From Chlamydomonas sphaeroides (taxonomy: Eukaryota > Chlorophyta > Chlorophyceae > Chlamydomonadales > Chlamydomonadaceae), in assembly GCA_001662425.1 (NCBI GenBank), contig BDDC01000063.1, positions 68,452 to 132,451 of the forward strand: 64,000 nt of DNA, read 5' to 3'. Both the position numbers and the translations under genes were made by a program. Shown here one piece after another: positions 38,217 to 50,500 of the stretch (the stretch's first letter is position 1; the number at the start of each line of letters is the position of its first letter). The notes under the pieces were generated by a model that made no database searches, was not told where the DNA came from, and worked only from the letters and a program-made list of their open reading frames with translations.

Positions 38217-38440
38217 GCCGTCCCGGCCTGCGCCCGCCCACCCAACAGACGGCCCACCACGGGCGGCGGCCTACCGCCGCCTTCGACCCTTGCCCCCCGA
38301 GCACGCGCGGGGCGGGCGTGTGGGAGCGCGTGCACAGCTACACGAGACCTCAGATGCTCGCCGGCCAACGTCTGCCAGCGACCGACCGCGCTGGCCCGCT
38401 TAAGTGAACAGACAGAAGCGACTATCCAAGCACGCGCCAA

Positions 38441-38580
38441 GCCCTGTCCCGCGCCGCTCAAACCTCCCCAGCTGCGCATGGTTGCATGGCTCGCCCCAAA
38501 ATGAGGCCACCCTGACCAGCCGCAAACAGTCGGTCATTATGCGGTTGTCGCCGGGGTATTTGAGGGGTCTCGGGCACACC
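38441..38580. repeat. Dispersed repeat, copy B
   Basis: Partner of 33496-33606. It contains the same ordered blocks plus about 20 extra bases after the CGCATGG block. It lies in the intergenic region upstream of the MT-A70-like gene. Confidence 0.75.
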
Positions 38581-38689
38581 GACAACCGGCCCTCATCCCC
38601 ACGGGCCGGACCTAGCCGCCCGGACTGCCTGAAACGGCAGGACTGCACATCTCAACACACGCCGCCGCTGCTGCCGCTCTAGCTGTGTC

Positions 38690-39300
38690 GGCGACAAAGG
38701 CGCAGCATTGTGCGAAATAGCGTGAAAAGTATAGGCACGAAACAGCGGCAATAAGCGACGACCTAACGTTGCAAAACGCAACGAAACGAAACGTTTATCC
38801 GTTAGGCAGGGGTCCCCTCCGGAGCGCTTTCGACGTGATTGCAAAGGCCTCCGCCCCGTTTCCTACGGAACGGGGCCGCTCAAACCCACGCACGCAGCCT
38901 CCCCGGACTCGGCCGCTCGGCTCAGGAACCGCTGCCCGGGGGGCAGAACATGGTGTTTCAACACACGGGCAGCGGCTTTCCGGCACATGAGCCGGTCCCC
39001 CTGCTTTTCGGCAAGCAGATCAAAGAAGGGGCCTAGTTGTTCGGCGGAGGGCGTGCGGACTCCTGGGCCGCGGAGGGGGCTTGCGAACGAGAGAATGAAT
39101 GGGGGTGACCGGAAGGAAGAAGGGGAAACGTGCCTCGTCGTGCCTTCGTGCCCTTTTGGCGGGAACAATAGGCAATTGCGATGCCCAATTCCAGCAACTT
39201 CTCCCTGGCACTTTGGCCCTGCTAAACATAGTTCTTTCGTCATAAAGACATACAGAACGCACGAACCGCGGTCGCCGGGGCTTCTCGCATAGGCAAGCGT
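38690..39300. other. Intergenic block of visibly lower GC
   Basis: This stretch has more A/T-rich words than its surroundings (around 38700-38800 and 39090-39260). A minus-strand frame at 39243-38863 reads smoothly (for example PFFDLLAEKQGDRLMCRKAA) but matches no family I know. It may simply be promoter/5' flank of the gene starting at 39471, or inserted DNA. Confidence 0.35.
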
Positions 39301-39470
39301 AACTATTGACGTGTTTCTTTGGGCTTCACAATGTACAGCAGTGCCTCAGCTGCCTGACTGCACGAGCCACCGAACCCAACACAAACACAGCTCGCGACAG
39401 CAGCGAGCGCGCCCTTGCTCTGCGGGCGTACCAGCGCTCATTGCCCAGCCTTAAGCTCCTGTAAGGAAAC

Positions 39471-42400
39471 ATGTCGGACCGCAGGCCGAAGCGGCGCTGC
39501 GTCACTGCTAAGTCGCACGTGCCGTCGGCCATTCACTATGTGGGATACGTGGAGGACGATGAGACGCCAGAGATGATTATGAAGAAGTTTGAGGAGCTGG
39601 AGCGCATCAAGCAAGCCGCGGAAGCGCGGCGCCAGCAAGCATCGGGCCCCACAGCTGGCGCCCCTCTGCAGCCGGATGCTGCCGGCCCTTCGTCCGCGGC
39701 TGAGCCACAACCGCCACAACCAGGCGCACAGGACGGGCCCGACAGCACGAACGCCCCTCCCGACGGCGTCCAGGCCCAGCCCGCTGACGCGCCCGTTAGC
39801 GCCGGCCAAGATTCCGCCGCGGCCGCACGCGAGGCCGCGGCCGATGCCGCCGGCGTTAACCACGCGGCTCTGGATGAGGAGGCCCTGCTCGAGGTGTTTC
39901 GCCAGACGTCCATCTTCAACGTGCGCTCGGCGCTCGCCAATAATGAGCTGCTCATGGGCGGCGATAACGCCATGCGCGACGGGCAGGGCGGGCTGGACGG
40001 CTCCGACCTGGCGTACGGCATGGAGGACTTTGCATTGTACGGCAGCGGCGACGCCGACGGCATGTACGGCAGCGACCTGGAGGACGACGAGCTGCAGTAC
40101 CTCAAGGTGCGGTCCGGGAGTGTGAAAAGCATCCTGATCCATGCGCCATGCATCGTGCTATTTCGGCCTCGAACGCGGAGTTACTGTGACCGCCACCTGC
40201 AGGGCTTTTGGAGCGACGAGGACTACGGCGGGGGGGCAAAGTCCGGCAAGGAGGGCGGCCGCCGCCGGCGCGGCGCCAGCGCGAGCGGTGGCCGGCAGCG
40301 GTCCGAGGGCGCAGGGCCGCGGCAGGCCCGGGCCCAGGGTGAGCCAGCACACTCGGTAGCCAGCCGGCCTCGAGGCCCCTACCTGCTAAGCCCCCGTCAG
40401 CAGGCCCCTGCCTGAGTCAGCCCCCAGCACCCATCACCGTGCCATGCAACCCGCAACAACCAACCGCCACGCCAAACCGATCATCAGCCGCCGCGCCCCG
40501 CAGGCGCCAACCGCCACGTGCTGCACCAGGTGGTTACGCAGTACAACCGCGACACCAATGCCCTCATCCGCCGCCGCATCCGCCTCGGCGGCGCCGCCGC
40601 CGCTGGCGGTGGCCTTGTGCAGCTGCGCGTCCCGCCGGCGCCGCTGCCGCTGTCGTGGGGCCGCACCGTCAAGCCGTACGCGCCGCCGGCGCCGCTGCCG
40701 CCGCCGGAGCCGCTCGACGCGGCGGGGAAAGCACCGTCGGGTAGGCGGCAGCTGGCTGGGGTCACCGGGCAGGCGGCACCAGGGGCAGGGTGGGGTTGGG
40801 CCGGAGGCCTAGTCTGGGGATGCGGCAGAGCTACATGAGCCGCGGCGCGCAAAGTGCCCGCAGGCTGTCATCGGGTGTCATCTGCAAGGACTTCGCGGGT
40901 CCGCGTTGTAGCGCCTCACGCCCGTCCCGGGCCACGCGCGGATCGTTGCGTCCTTGCCCGCAGCTGCCGGCGCGGCCACCGACGCGGCGCCCGTCAGCCG
41001 CGGCTTCGAGTGGCGGCGGCCGCTCCCGTCCTTTCCCTGGGAGGTGGCGCTGGGTCCCAAGGCCTACACCGCCGTGCTGGTCAACGCCGGGTGGCAGCAG
41101 GCGCCCGGCGGGGGCAACGGGCCGGCGCCGGCGCCGCGCAGCGATCAGGAGGCGGAGGAGGCCGAGGAGCGGGCCGAGGCGGAGGCGCTCGCCAGGTGCG
41201 GCCGGGGGGGCAGGGGTCAAGGCAGGGGGAGAAGCGGGACAAGGCGGCTGTGTCGGTGTTGCAACGACGCGGGCTGGGGCCGCACCGCGACCATGCGCCG
41301 CCGGGCCCGCCGCCGGGCCCCTGCCAAGCACACGCACCCTGCTTTGCGGCGCAGGCTTCGGGCGCTGCCCATCCCCAAGCTGTGCCCGCGCGGCTTCGTG
41401 ATGGTGTGGGCGGCCAAGGGGCTCATCCAGGGCGTGTGCCGGCAGCTGGCGACGTGGGGGTGAGCGACCAGGGCCCGGGGCGCCAGGGAAGGCGGGGACA
41501 GCGGTCCGAGGGCGCAGGGCCGCGGCAGGCCCGGGCCCAGGGTGAGCCAGCACACTCGGTAGCCAGCCGGCCTCGAGGCCAGGGGAGGCGGGGACAGCGG
41601 GTGCGGTGGCGGGTGGCGGGCGGGCATGGCCAGGCCTGGTAGGGCTGCGCCCTCCCTGGCAGCACCCGGGGAGAGGGTCAGACGTCATCAAGAGGCGATG
41701 GTGGGGCGTGTGTGGGCAGCCAAACAGCCTCATGCTCGGACGGACGCTGCGGCTGCTCCCAGTTGTCTCCCGCCACCCGCAAAACCGACACTGCGGTGTC
41801 CTTCATCTGACGGGCATGTACACGCAACCTATCCCGCAACGCCCCCTCCCCATGGCCGCAGCTACGTCTATGTGGAGAACCTGACCTGGGTCCACATGAC
41901 GCCGGCCAACGCCATCGCCGCGCTGCCCGGCGCCGGCTGCCACTTCCGGCGCAGCCACGCCACGCTGCTCATGTTCCGCAAGGACGGTGCGAGCGTAGGG
42001 GAAGGGCGGGAGAGAGCGCAGGGGTGAGGCCGGGCAGTTGCATGCACAAGGTCCGGCAGCGGCGTGCGGTTTGATGAAGGACGGGGAGCGACGACGACGA
42101 GAAACTAAGGCCGTTCACTTCTGCCCCGCCGGCGCACAGGCGAGGGCCGCGACATCGAGCTTCGCCACCAGCGCAGCCCCGACGTCGTGTTCGACTGCCT
42201 GCGCTGTCTGCCGGGTGAGTCGGGAATGTGCCCAGGGATCACGAGGTAGTGTGCCATCTGGGGTTCCGGGTGAGCAGGGAAAGGGCGGCGGCCAGTTGGG
42301 ATGGAGCACTGACGCCGCTCCACACTCACTCGTGCCCACGTCTGCTCGCAACACGCGCCGACGCGCGCTCCCCATCCCTTGCGACCTCGCCGCCCCTCTC

Positions 42401-42765
42401 CCGCCGTCGCTCACTGCAGGCGGCGGCGGCTGGGAGGCCCCCGGTGAGGTGGTGACGACGCTGGAGACCATGCTGCCCGCGGCCAAGGGCACGCTGCTGG
42501 AGCTTTGGGCGCCGCGCGGCGTGCGCAGGTGGGGGGAAGGGGCGGCCACACGCCGGGGGCGTCGAGTGCGTTGCGCATGGCTAAGGTGTAGCGGGGGCAC
42601 CGCAAGGGGTTGGTGTTATGCGGCGGCCGGGCGTCCTGTGACGTTACTCATGCATTGCTCTGCCGTGCTGGCCGATGCTTTGGTCGCCCGGCGGCGGTTG
42701 CGCCCCCCCCCCCGTCCCTCCCCAGGCCCGGCTGGGACCACGTGTGCGAGCTGCCCAGCGCCTGA
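39471..42765 (+). CDS. MT-A70 family methyltransferase-like protein, degenerate DPPW motif
   Basis: Nine exons (39471-40106, 40203-40338, 40504-40740, 40964-41195, 41355-41459, 41862-41986, 42140-42214, 42420-42528, 42726-42765) join in frame to 564 aa. The N-terminal half is acidic and low complexity. The C-terminal half follows the MT-A70 order: a strand plus motif I (YTAVLVNAGW, residues about 371-380), LPIPKLCPRGFVMVWAAKG, CRQLATWGYVYVENLTWVHM, SHATLLMFRK, EGRDIELRHQRSPDVVFD and GTLLELWAPRGVRRPGWDHV. MT-A70 enzymes use DPPW for SAM-dependent N6-adenine methylation of RNA or DNA. Here it is NAGW, which should abolish catalysis. METTL14 and ciliate MTA9 are known partner subunits with degenerate motifs, so a regulatory partner role is plausible (inference). 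A TGTAA at 43210-43214 may end the transcript. Confidence 0.88.
40296..40377 (+). repeat. 82-nt exact direct repeat, copy 1 (exon 2 end plus donor)
   Basis: Identical over 82 nt to 41499-41580. Copy 1 covers the last 43 nt of exon 2, its donor and the start of intron 2 of the MT-A70-like gene. Confidence 0.95.
41499..41580 (+). repeat. 82-nt exact direct repeat, copy 2 (intron 5)
   Basis: Exact copy of 40296-40377 lying inside intron 5 (41460-41861). It includes the duplicated splice donor GGTGAGCC. Confidence 0.95.
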
Positions 42766-44569
42766 GGAGGAGGGAAGCCAGGGAGGTAAGGTGGGAATGG
42801 GGCCAAGCAGGGCAGAGGAAGTTGACGAGGTGCGGCCCCAATGGGATTGCGGCTATGAGGGAAGGCGGGTGTTGTGGTGCGGTCCCGTTCCGCGCCTCCG
42901 CCGGGTGCGGTTGGAGGCCTGGGCGGGCAGCTGGCATGGGCGCGCAGGAGCCGGGGGCGGTGCCCGGGGCATCTCTCCGTTGGCGGTTGGAGCCTGCTGC
43001 GAGGAGGCGCAGCGGCAGAGCCCTCAGGAGCGGGCGGCTGCAGAGTTGGGTGCGAGCTCAGGCGCAGTGCGCGGCGGCAGCATGTGCGGTGCTGGGGCCC
43101 AAGGCGCGGCGCGGAATGCGCATGCCGAGCCAGGCATGCGGCGCCGGCCTGGGTGGAGGGAGCGCCAAGCGTGGCGCACACGTCGGGCAGGGCTGTCCTT
43201 GGGCAGGGTTGTAACCGCGCTCTGTGTGCAGCTCAGGCCGGTATCTACCAAACTCTGATTCACAGCGAGTACCTGAGACAACCGCTGGTACTGGCCGTCC
43301 GGGGATTCTCAGATTAGGTCGTTTAGTGTCTCGTTGCTTGTTAACGAAGGTGGGTCGTCAAGTATCAGCTTGGCATCCTGCGTGGTGAAAACGTGAGAGA
43401 GAGAGAGAGAGAGTGAGATCACGAAAGGAAACAGAAACGGAAACCGAGCAAGGAAAACAGGAAAGCAGACGTGGGTAGAGGGGGGCACACAGGGGTGCCA
43501 GCAATGCCAAACTGCGTGCGTCTGCATCCGACCAGAGCAAACAGAGAAGCAATGGCAGCCTACGCAAGCTGTGCTGGATAAATTGCTGGCGTGGGCACAC
43601 GAAAGGAAAGCGGACTTGTGGAGCGACGGAGAACAATTGCCCCAGGGAAGTTTCCCTGGCTTATCCTAAGGGAGCTCCCCTGGTTCACACCGGGGTAGCT
43701 CCCCTGGTCCTGCCCTGGTTTGCCCTGCTCAGCACCGAGCAGCTCCTCACGTCCACAGCAGTCGACACGCGATAGCAGCCCGTGTTGTCTGCCGGGGCGC
43801 AGGGCGCCCAACAGCGTCCGTGCGGCTTTCGGGGATTAAAGGCGGAGGGTACGGCAGCAGACCAAGGGTACGTTTCCTGGGGAAGGCGGTGCAAGGTGCT
43901 GTACCAAGCGACAGGGCGCAGGACTCCTCAACCCAGGCCACAGTATCGGTGGTCGTAGATGATGGGCATGCAGGGATGCACCTTGCTTGGAACGAGGCCA
44001 ACCGCCGCTGCTGCAATAGCAGGGCATCAAATTCTGCCTTATGATAAACTAGAAGGCCGTGTCGTGAAGGCCGCTGCCGCCCTGGGACGGCAATTTGGCA
44101 ATCTCGTTGCCGTTCTTGGCTGCAAGTAAGCTGCTGGATGCTTTGATGCGCAGTTGTATTCACTGGTGAAGGTGAATTTTCCCAATGGGCCCCCTCTGGG
44201 CGGGTTGGGGGTGGGGTGGGGGCCAGAGCAGGGGAGAAGGCCGGGGGTGCAAGGGAATGAGGCCAGGGTTTGTTGCGCACGACGGTCAACGCGACGATGC
44301 GCACGCTTACACACACAATACCTGGAAAGCGGACGCTGCGCATAGCAGAGACACGAAGGCATCTAGGATACGCAACTCACACGACCTCGAACGGCTACTT
44401 TTTGTTCTGAATGTTTCACTCCGCTGCCTCGTGCTGCTGTCGTTGCCAATTGAATGCGATTGCGCTAGAATGAGCTTACAACGTTAGCACCTGCAGAGGA
44501 AACAGCTCGCTTGAGGAGCATCCCACCGGCCGCTGACGCGGGTGCTAAGGAGCTCGTGCGTCGCCAAGG
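42766..44569. other. Intergenic with simple repeats
   Basis: It contains the 3' UTR of the MT-A70-like gene, a (GA)n tract at 43394-43413, and about three 24-nt imperfect units around 43636-43710 (core AGCTCCCCTGG). No gene is recognised on either strand. Confidence 0.55.
43394..43413. repeat. (GA)n microsatellite
   Basis: Uninterrupted run of GA dinucleotides, about ten units. Confidence 0.9.
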
Positions 44570-47500
44570 ATGTGGACGTTTTTCATTTTTTCGATGGTGC
44601 TGGTCATGGCAGCAATCATCCTGCTGTGAGTGGGCAAGGCCAGCCCGGGTTTGATTCCTGCAGTTGCGTGAGCCGCGAGCTTCCACCGCAGGCTGAAGCG
44701 CTACTGCGCGCCTTCAGTTGTCTGGTCGGTGAAGATATGCACGGCGTACGCCTGGCTCACTGCCATGGCCGTCATTGCCGTCGTGCCGATGGATGTCTAC
44801 TCGACGCTCAAAGACGACCCACCGGCTGTTCTACAAAATATGTGGGCCGTTGCATTCTGGTGCGTGCTCGCTGCGCCTCGGGAGGCCTCCAGCTGGCGGT
44901 CAAAGCAGCTGCGGCCAGCTGCGCCTTCCTTGGGGCACGTGGGGCACGACCGTTAGCGGCCGCCCTGCGCCCCCGGCTCGTCTCCCGTCTGCCGCTGACG
45001 GCTCCTCTCTCCTCGTGGCATTTGCAGGTCCACCCAGGTCCTGACGTGGCTGCTGCTGCCCTTCTTCCAGTACTACTCGGACGCGGGCGACTTCACGGTC
45101 AAGCGCAAGTGCGTGCCCAGCACCCACCCCGTGCCCGCAGGAACCGCCACGCCATGCCACCCGAATAGCATGCCTCCATATCTCCTGCAAGCTCTGTTCA
45201 CGAGCGCAGCCCTGCTACAAGTCCCTTCGTGCCCCTGCCCCAACGCCAACCTGAGCACAAACACGCGCATTGCACCGCCGGCAGGTGCCTGACCAGCCTC
45301 AAGGACAACGCCATCCTCTACGGCTCTGTGGCGGCGGTGGGCATCATAGGTGCGTGCAGAATGGGACCCGGGGACACAAACTCCAAGCTGGCATTCCAGG
45401 CCGGGACTGCGACACGCAGCTGCAGGCGGGGCAGCGGTCTTGGCGGAGCGCTAGGCGAAGAGCTCGGGTGCGCCGGCCTTGCAAGGAAGAAGTCAGGCCG
45501 CTGGATGTGTCGTGGAGCCTTCGCGCCTGGGGACGTACGTGCCCTGGGTGCTCGGCGGAACAGGGGAGGGGCGCTGGAGGCCACCAGCAGGTTCCCGCGT
45601 CACCAGGGTGCTGCATTGGCCCCCGCTGCGGCTGCTGGTGCCAAGGGGCAGCGGCGAGGCTCGCGAGCCGTAGCTGGGATGAGGCCGGCGTGGGCCCCCG
45701 CCATGCCCCTTCCTTCTCATCCCTCACGCCTACCCCTCCGGCTCCCCGGGCCCCAGGCGTGGCCGTGCTGCTCATTATGCGCAAGCTGACATTCGAGTCG
45801 CTGGCGCTGCTGGGCGTGGGCCTGTCCAACGCATTCGGTGAGCGGATAAGGCAGCAGGGGAGGGAGCTGCGTGCGGGCGTGCATGCTTGTACCATAATGT
45901 GTCACACTTTGGCGGTGCCTTCAGCCCGTGCGCATGCCCGCACGTCAACCGAAGCCGCCCCCGCCAAACCCCTTGCGCGGCTTGTGTCGCGGGCGGGATG
46001 GCCGCGGTGCCCGCCCTTCTCAGGCCTCAGCCGCCCCTGCGCTGTGCGCCCCCTCCCTGCCCTGCCAGGCCTGATCGCCACCATGATCCTGCTGGGCTAC
46101 GGCCTGGTGCGTGGCGCAGGGGCGGCTGGGCAAAATGGGCGGTGGGGTTGGTCGGGTGGGGTGGGGTGACCATGAGTGTGTTGGTGCGAAGGGGGCCCTT
46201 GGCTACGGCCTGGTGCGTGACCAGTGGAGGTGGGAGCGGGGGTTGGCGGGATGAGGGGTGGGAAGCTGGGGTGGGGTGGGGCGGCAAGGGGCCGGTCTGG
46301 GCTACGACCTGTGTGTGGAGAGGGGTGAAGCGGGGTTTGGACAGCTGCAGTCCCAGGCAGGGAGGGCGGTCGCGGGGCGGCAGTGGCAGACGTCCTGCCC
46401 CCCCTGTGGTCCTCCCCGCACCTCCCTCTCCCCTTCTTTGCGCCAGGTGGAGATCCCCCGCACGCTGTGGAAGGCGGACCCGGAGCGGCAGCTCAAGTGG
46501 TGTGCGCACAGGTGCGGCGGAGCAGGGGCCACACAGGGGGCCAGGGGGGGGCGGGGGCGTTGCGGCACGGGGCCGGGCTGCTGGATGGAAACTTGGGGAG
46601 GGCGCGTGGGGTTGTACCATGGCCGTAAGGCGGCGGGGGTGGCGAGTCAGGGGACGGTGTCGCTGAGCAGCAGCCTCGATTCAGGCGGGCGTGCGGGCGA
46701 AGGCGGAAGTCCCGCCGCTACAGGGGCGTTGGGCGATTGCCTGTGCCGGCTGGGGGCTGGGGTCGGTTAGGAGCCGGCTGGGGGCTACCGGCAGCGCTGC
46801 AGGAAGCGCCAGGGCCTGCGACAGAGCCCATTCGAATGCATGCCCTCCTGCCCTTGATCGTGCTTTTGACTATCTTCTCGTCCCCCGCCCCGCTCTTCTC
46901 GTGCACCCCGCGCCCCCCCAGGGCGGGCAAGTACGCTGAGAAGGTGATGCGCAGCACGGCGGAGCTGGAGACGGTGGTGACCATCATCGTGGCCAACGAG
47001 CGGCAGATGCGGCGGCACGACCCGCTGCGCAAGTACATGGACATCATCGTGGAGCAGGTCGAAAAGGTGGGCTGAGGGTGGAGTTTGGACAGGGGCCGGC
47101 GTGCTACGAGGGTGCGCAGCACGGCCAGGCGGTGGGCAGCTGATGACGGCTGTGCAGCGCGAGGGCTGCCACTAGGCCAGGAGCTGATGGCCCGACCTGC
47201 ATCCACCCCTGGCTTCCTGGAAACGCCTTCCCCCTGGTACACAACCCCTGGCCTCCTGCGTTCCTGGCCACCCACAAACGCGTTCGTGCAATTGCGCTCT
47301 GCGGTTTGCTATTCACACGGCGACACATCCTCTTGCCAATATTGTTCCTCAAACGCACCCGCCCCGCGCCCTGCCGTGCAGGAGTCGCCCATCAAGCCCT
47401 CGGACCTGGTGGCGCGCTCCGCGGCTGCCGGCCGCGCCATCGACATCGAGTCCATGAACGCGGAGGACCTTGAGTACAACTACGACACCGCCGGGCTGGC

Positions 47501-50500
47501 GGCTCTGCGGCGGCGCATGATGTACGCCGTCGCGTCCTACAACGGTGGGCGTGGGGGGCCATGGCCCGATGCGGCGAGAGCCGACGGACTGGAGGGAGCT
47601 GGAGGCGTGCAAGCTGGGTGGCATCGCCGCCGCCGCCCCGCACTGACCCTGCCCTCGGCGCGCTGCGTCCGCCGCCCTTCCTGGCCCCACGAACAGCCGA
47701 CCGCGCGCAGTACGAGAACGTGATGCTGGAGGCCTTTGAGCTGGAGGACATCGTCAAGTGCCGCCAGCTCAACGACTTCAGCCCGCGCCTGCCCACGCGC
47801 AGCCCCATCAAGAAGGCGGTGTGGTACTACAAGTGCGCGATGCGGGCCGGCTGGCACCGGGTGAGGCGGCCGCCGCGGGGGTCTGTTGGGCTGGCCGGGG
47901 TTGGGGGTAGCAGCTGGGTTGGGCGGCATGCAGAGGTAGCAGCTGGGTTGGGCGGCATGCAGAGGGCGGTGCGCTCACCGGGCTGCGGGCTGCGGTCCGC
48001 GACTAGCACCGGGTGGGGCGGCCCCCGGCCGGTGGGGTTGCTGGTAGGGGTTGGTTGGGCGGGCATGTCGGCGGTGACGAAGGGGCGGCGTCAGTGGAGG
48101 AGGGGCGGGCTTGCCATCTGCCCGTCGGCGCACATGGCGGCGCTAGGTTGGGTGGGGTGGGGCGCCGGGACGGTGCTTGGGCCGCTACGCAGTTCGCAGC
48201 CGTCATTTCCAGTCAGTCCTACAAGTGCAGCCCCGTCCATTGCACCCCCTCCGCCCGGCCCCAGGTCCTGGCCGTGCTGTTCGGCCTGCTGTCGGCGCTC
48301 ATTGTGTGGAGCGAGGTCACCATCGTGAGCCCCAAGGACATCTCGCCGCTGTCGCTGGCGGTCAAGGAGACGCAGGGCAGCGAGTTCGGGTTGCAGTTCA
48401 TCACGCTGCTGCCGCTGGTGGGGGCGGGGAAAGGGAGGGGTATGGCGGTTTTTGGCAGCCAGGGTTCGTGTCAGCATGGGACGTGGGGCAGGGGGTGGCT
48501 GCGCGGTTGTCAGGTGGTTGGCTTTGCGGCAGAATGCAGGGGTGGGAGGTCAGGCCACGGCCGGCATGTTGCCACGTCACCGCCCCACCCCTGTCCACCC
48601 CACCCCACCCCAGGCCTACATCTGCGCCTGCACCTACGCCGCGCTCTTCTCCATCACCGCCTTCGACTACAACCGCCTCACGCCGCGCGCCACCGTGGGC
48701 TCCAGCCTCATGCAGAACGGCACGCTGCTGTGCAGGTGCGGCTGCAGCGCGGCGCAGCGGGCAAGGGGCAGCGCAGGGGGCTGCGGGCGCGGCCGTGTGG
48801 CGTGGCGTGGCAGCCGCCCCCGCCCCCGCCCCCGCCTACGTGCCCCCGCCTGGCCCCCGCCTACGTGCCCCCGCCTGGCCCCAGCCTACGTGCCCCCGCC
48901 TGGCCCCTGCCTACTTGCCCCTGCCCCCTCTGTCCCCAGGTTCGCAGCGCCCACCTGCTGGAATTTCTACCACATGATTCGCATGACGGCCGGCGACAAC
49001 GGTACGGGAGGGCGATGGCGCGGGGCCGCAAGCGGGGGATGGGGCGGCGCTGCAACCGCTGCCTGTGGACGTGTGGGGCGCGGCGTGTCAAAACCCTGAC
49101 AACCACCCCCTGTCTCCCCGCCTCTCTCCGCCCTCCTGGCCCCCAGGCGGCAAGCAGACTGTGTTCGAGGGCACCATGGGCTCCATGGACGTGCCGCCCT
49201 TCCTGCGCTCGCACCTCAACACCTACCTGCCGCTCATCCTGGTGGTCATGTGCGTCATCACGCTGTGCAACCTGTGGGACAAGATCATGGGCTGGTGAGG
49301 CAGGCAGGCGGGGGCCCCGGGCTGGCTGCAAGGGGGCGGGGTGCCGCGCTGGCCGTGCAAGCACTTCAACGACACGCTTTGTACCTCCCTCCCTCCCCCT
49401 CCCTCCCTCCCCGCGACCCAGCTGCGTGTCGTCCAAGTACAAATTCTCCAACGACGACGACGTGGACGACGCCTACACGGAGAAGGGCCGCGCGCTGGTG
49501 GCGCGGGAGCGGGAGGCGGTTGCCAAGGGCTTCGCGCTGGGGCAGGTGGGGCGGTGTGCGGGGGGGCGGGAGGGCAGCACGCGGGCGAGGGCGCGCGCAG
49601 CCACTTGCCGCCTCGCGCCTGAGACCCGGCCCGTGTCTCCTCAGCCCCTCGCTGGGTCGGGCGGCATGCAACGGGACCTCTTCAACGTCGCCGCTTACCC
49701 GTGACTCCTCGCGTTACCTGGCCCCTGCTGCCCTTCCCCCAGGTGCTCACCTCAGCCTTCTTCGACCTGGACTTCCCCGACATCGTGGGAGGGCCGCGGA
49801 GTGAGCAAAGGGCGGGCTGGGGCCAGAGGCGGGAGGCGGCAGCGCCGTGCCTTCCCCAGGCCTGCCCCACAGGCCCCACACCCAAGGATAGGGGCAAAAC
49901 GGAGCCGCTGCCCGTTGCGGACCCTACATAGCGATCGGGGCGGTGGCCTCTGCGCTGCTGATACGCCCCTCCCCCACCCTCCCTCCCGCCTCCCCCCAGG
50001 CCGCATCCACCAGCCCAAGAAGGGCATCTTTGGCTTTTTCAGCAAGAAGCCCGTGCCGCCGCCCGCGCCGCTGGCGCCGCCGCAGCGGCCCGCCGCGCCG
50101 GGCGTGCCCCAGCCCGGGGGCGACACCGCCGGCGCGCCGCCGGGCAGCGGCCGGTACAAGTCCGCGACGGCGGCGTCGGCGGCGGCGCGGTGGCTGGGCC
50201 GCGGCGGCGGCGCCGTGGACGCGGTGACGCCGTCGGCGGCCTCGGGGACGGCAGCGGGCGGGCCGTTTGTGTCGGGGTCGGCGACGACGTCACTGCTGGC
50301 GGCAAGGGTGGGGCCGGGCGGGTCGGGTACGGGGAACGTTGGGAGGCTAGGCGTGTAGGCAAGGGCGGGTCGGGCGGGGTGGGGGGCCCATGGGCTCAGC
50401 CTGCCGCTACAGCCGTGCCGGCGCCCGCCCGCCCACCTGCCACTATATCCCTTGCCTGCCTGACGCCACATGTCACCCCGGCCAGCGGCCCACCTGCCCC

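Noticed and set aside
44634..44680. GGTTTGATTCC-like sequence resembling a tRNA T-arm
   Set aside because: No matching T-stem, acceptor stem or anticodon arm; it is inside intron 1 of the LMBRD2-like gene.
49646..49703. Possible extra exon of the LMBRD2-like gene (PLAGSGGMQRDLFNVAAYP)
   Set aside because: It ends in the wrong phase for the next exon at 49743, and skipping it gives a consistent frame (FALGQ-VLTSAFFDLDFPD).
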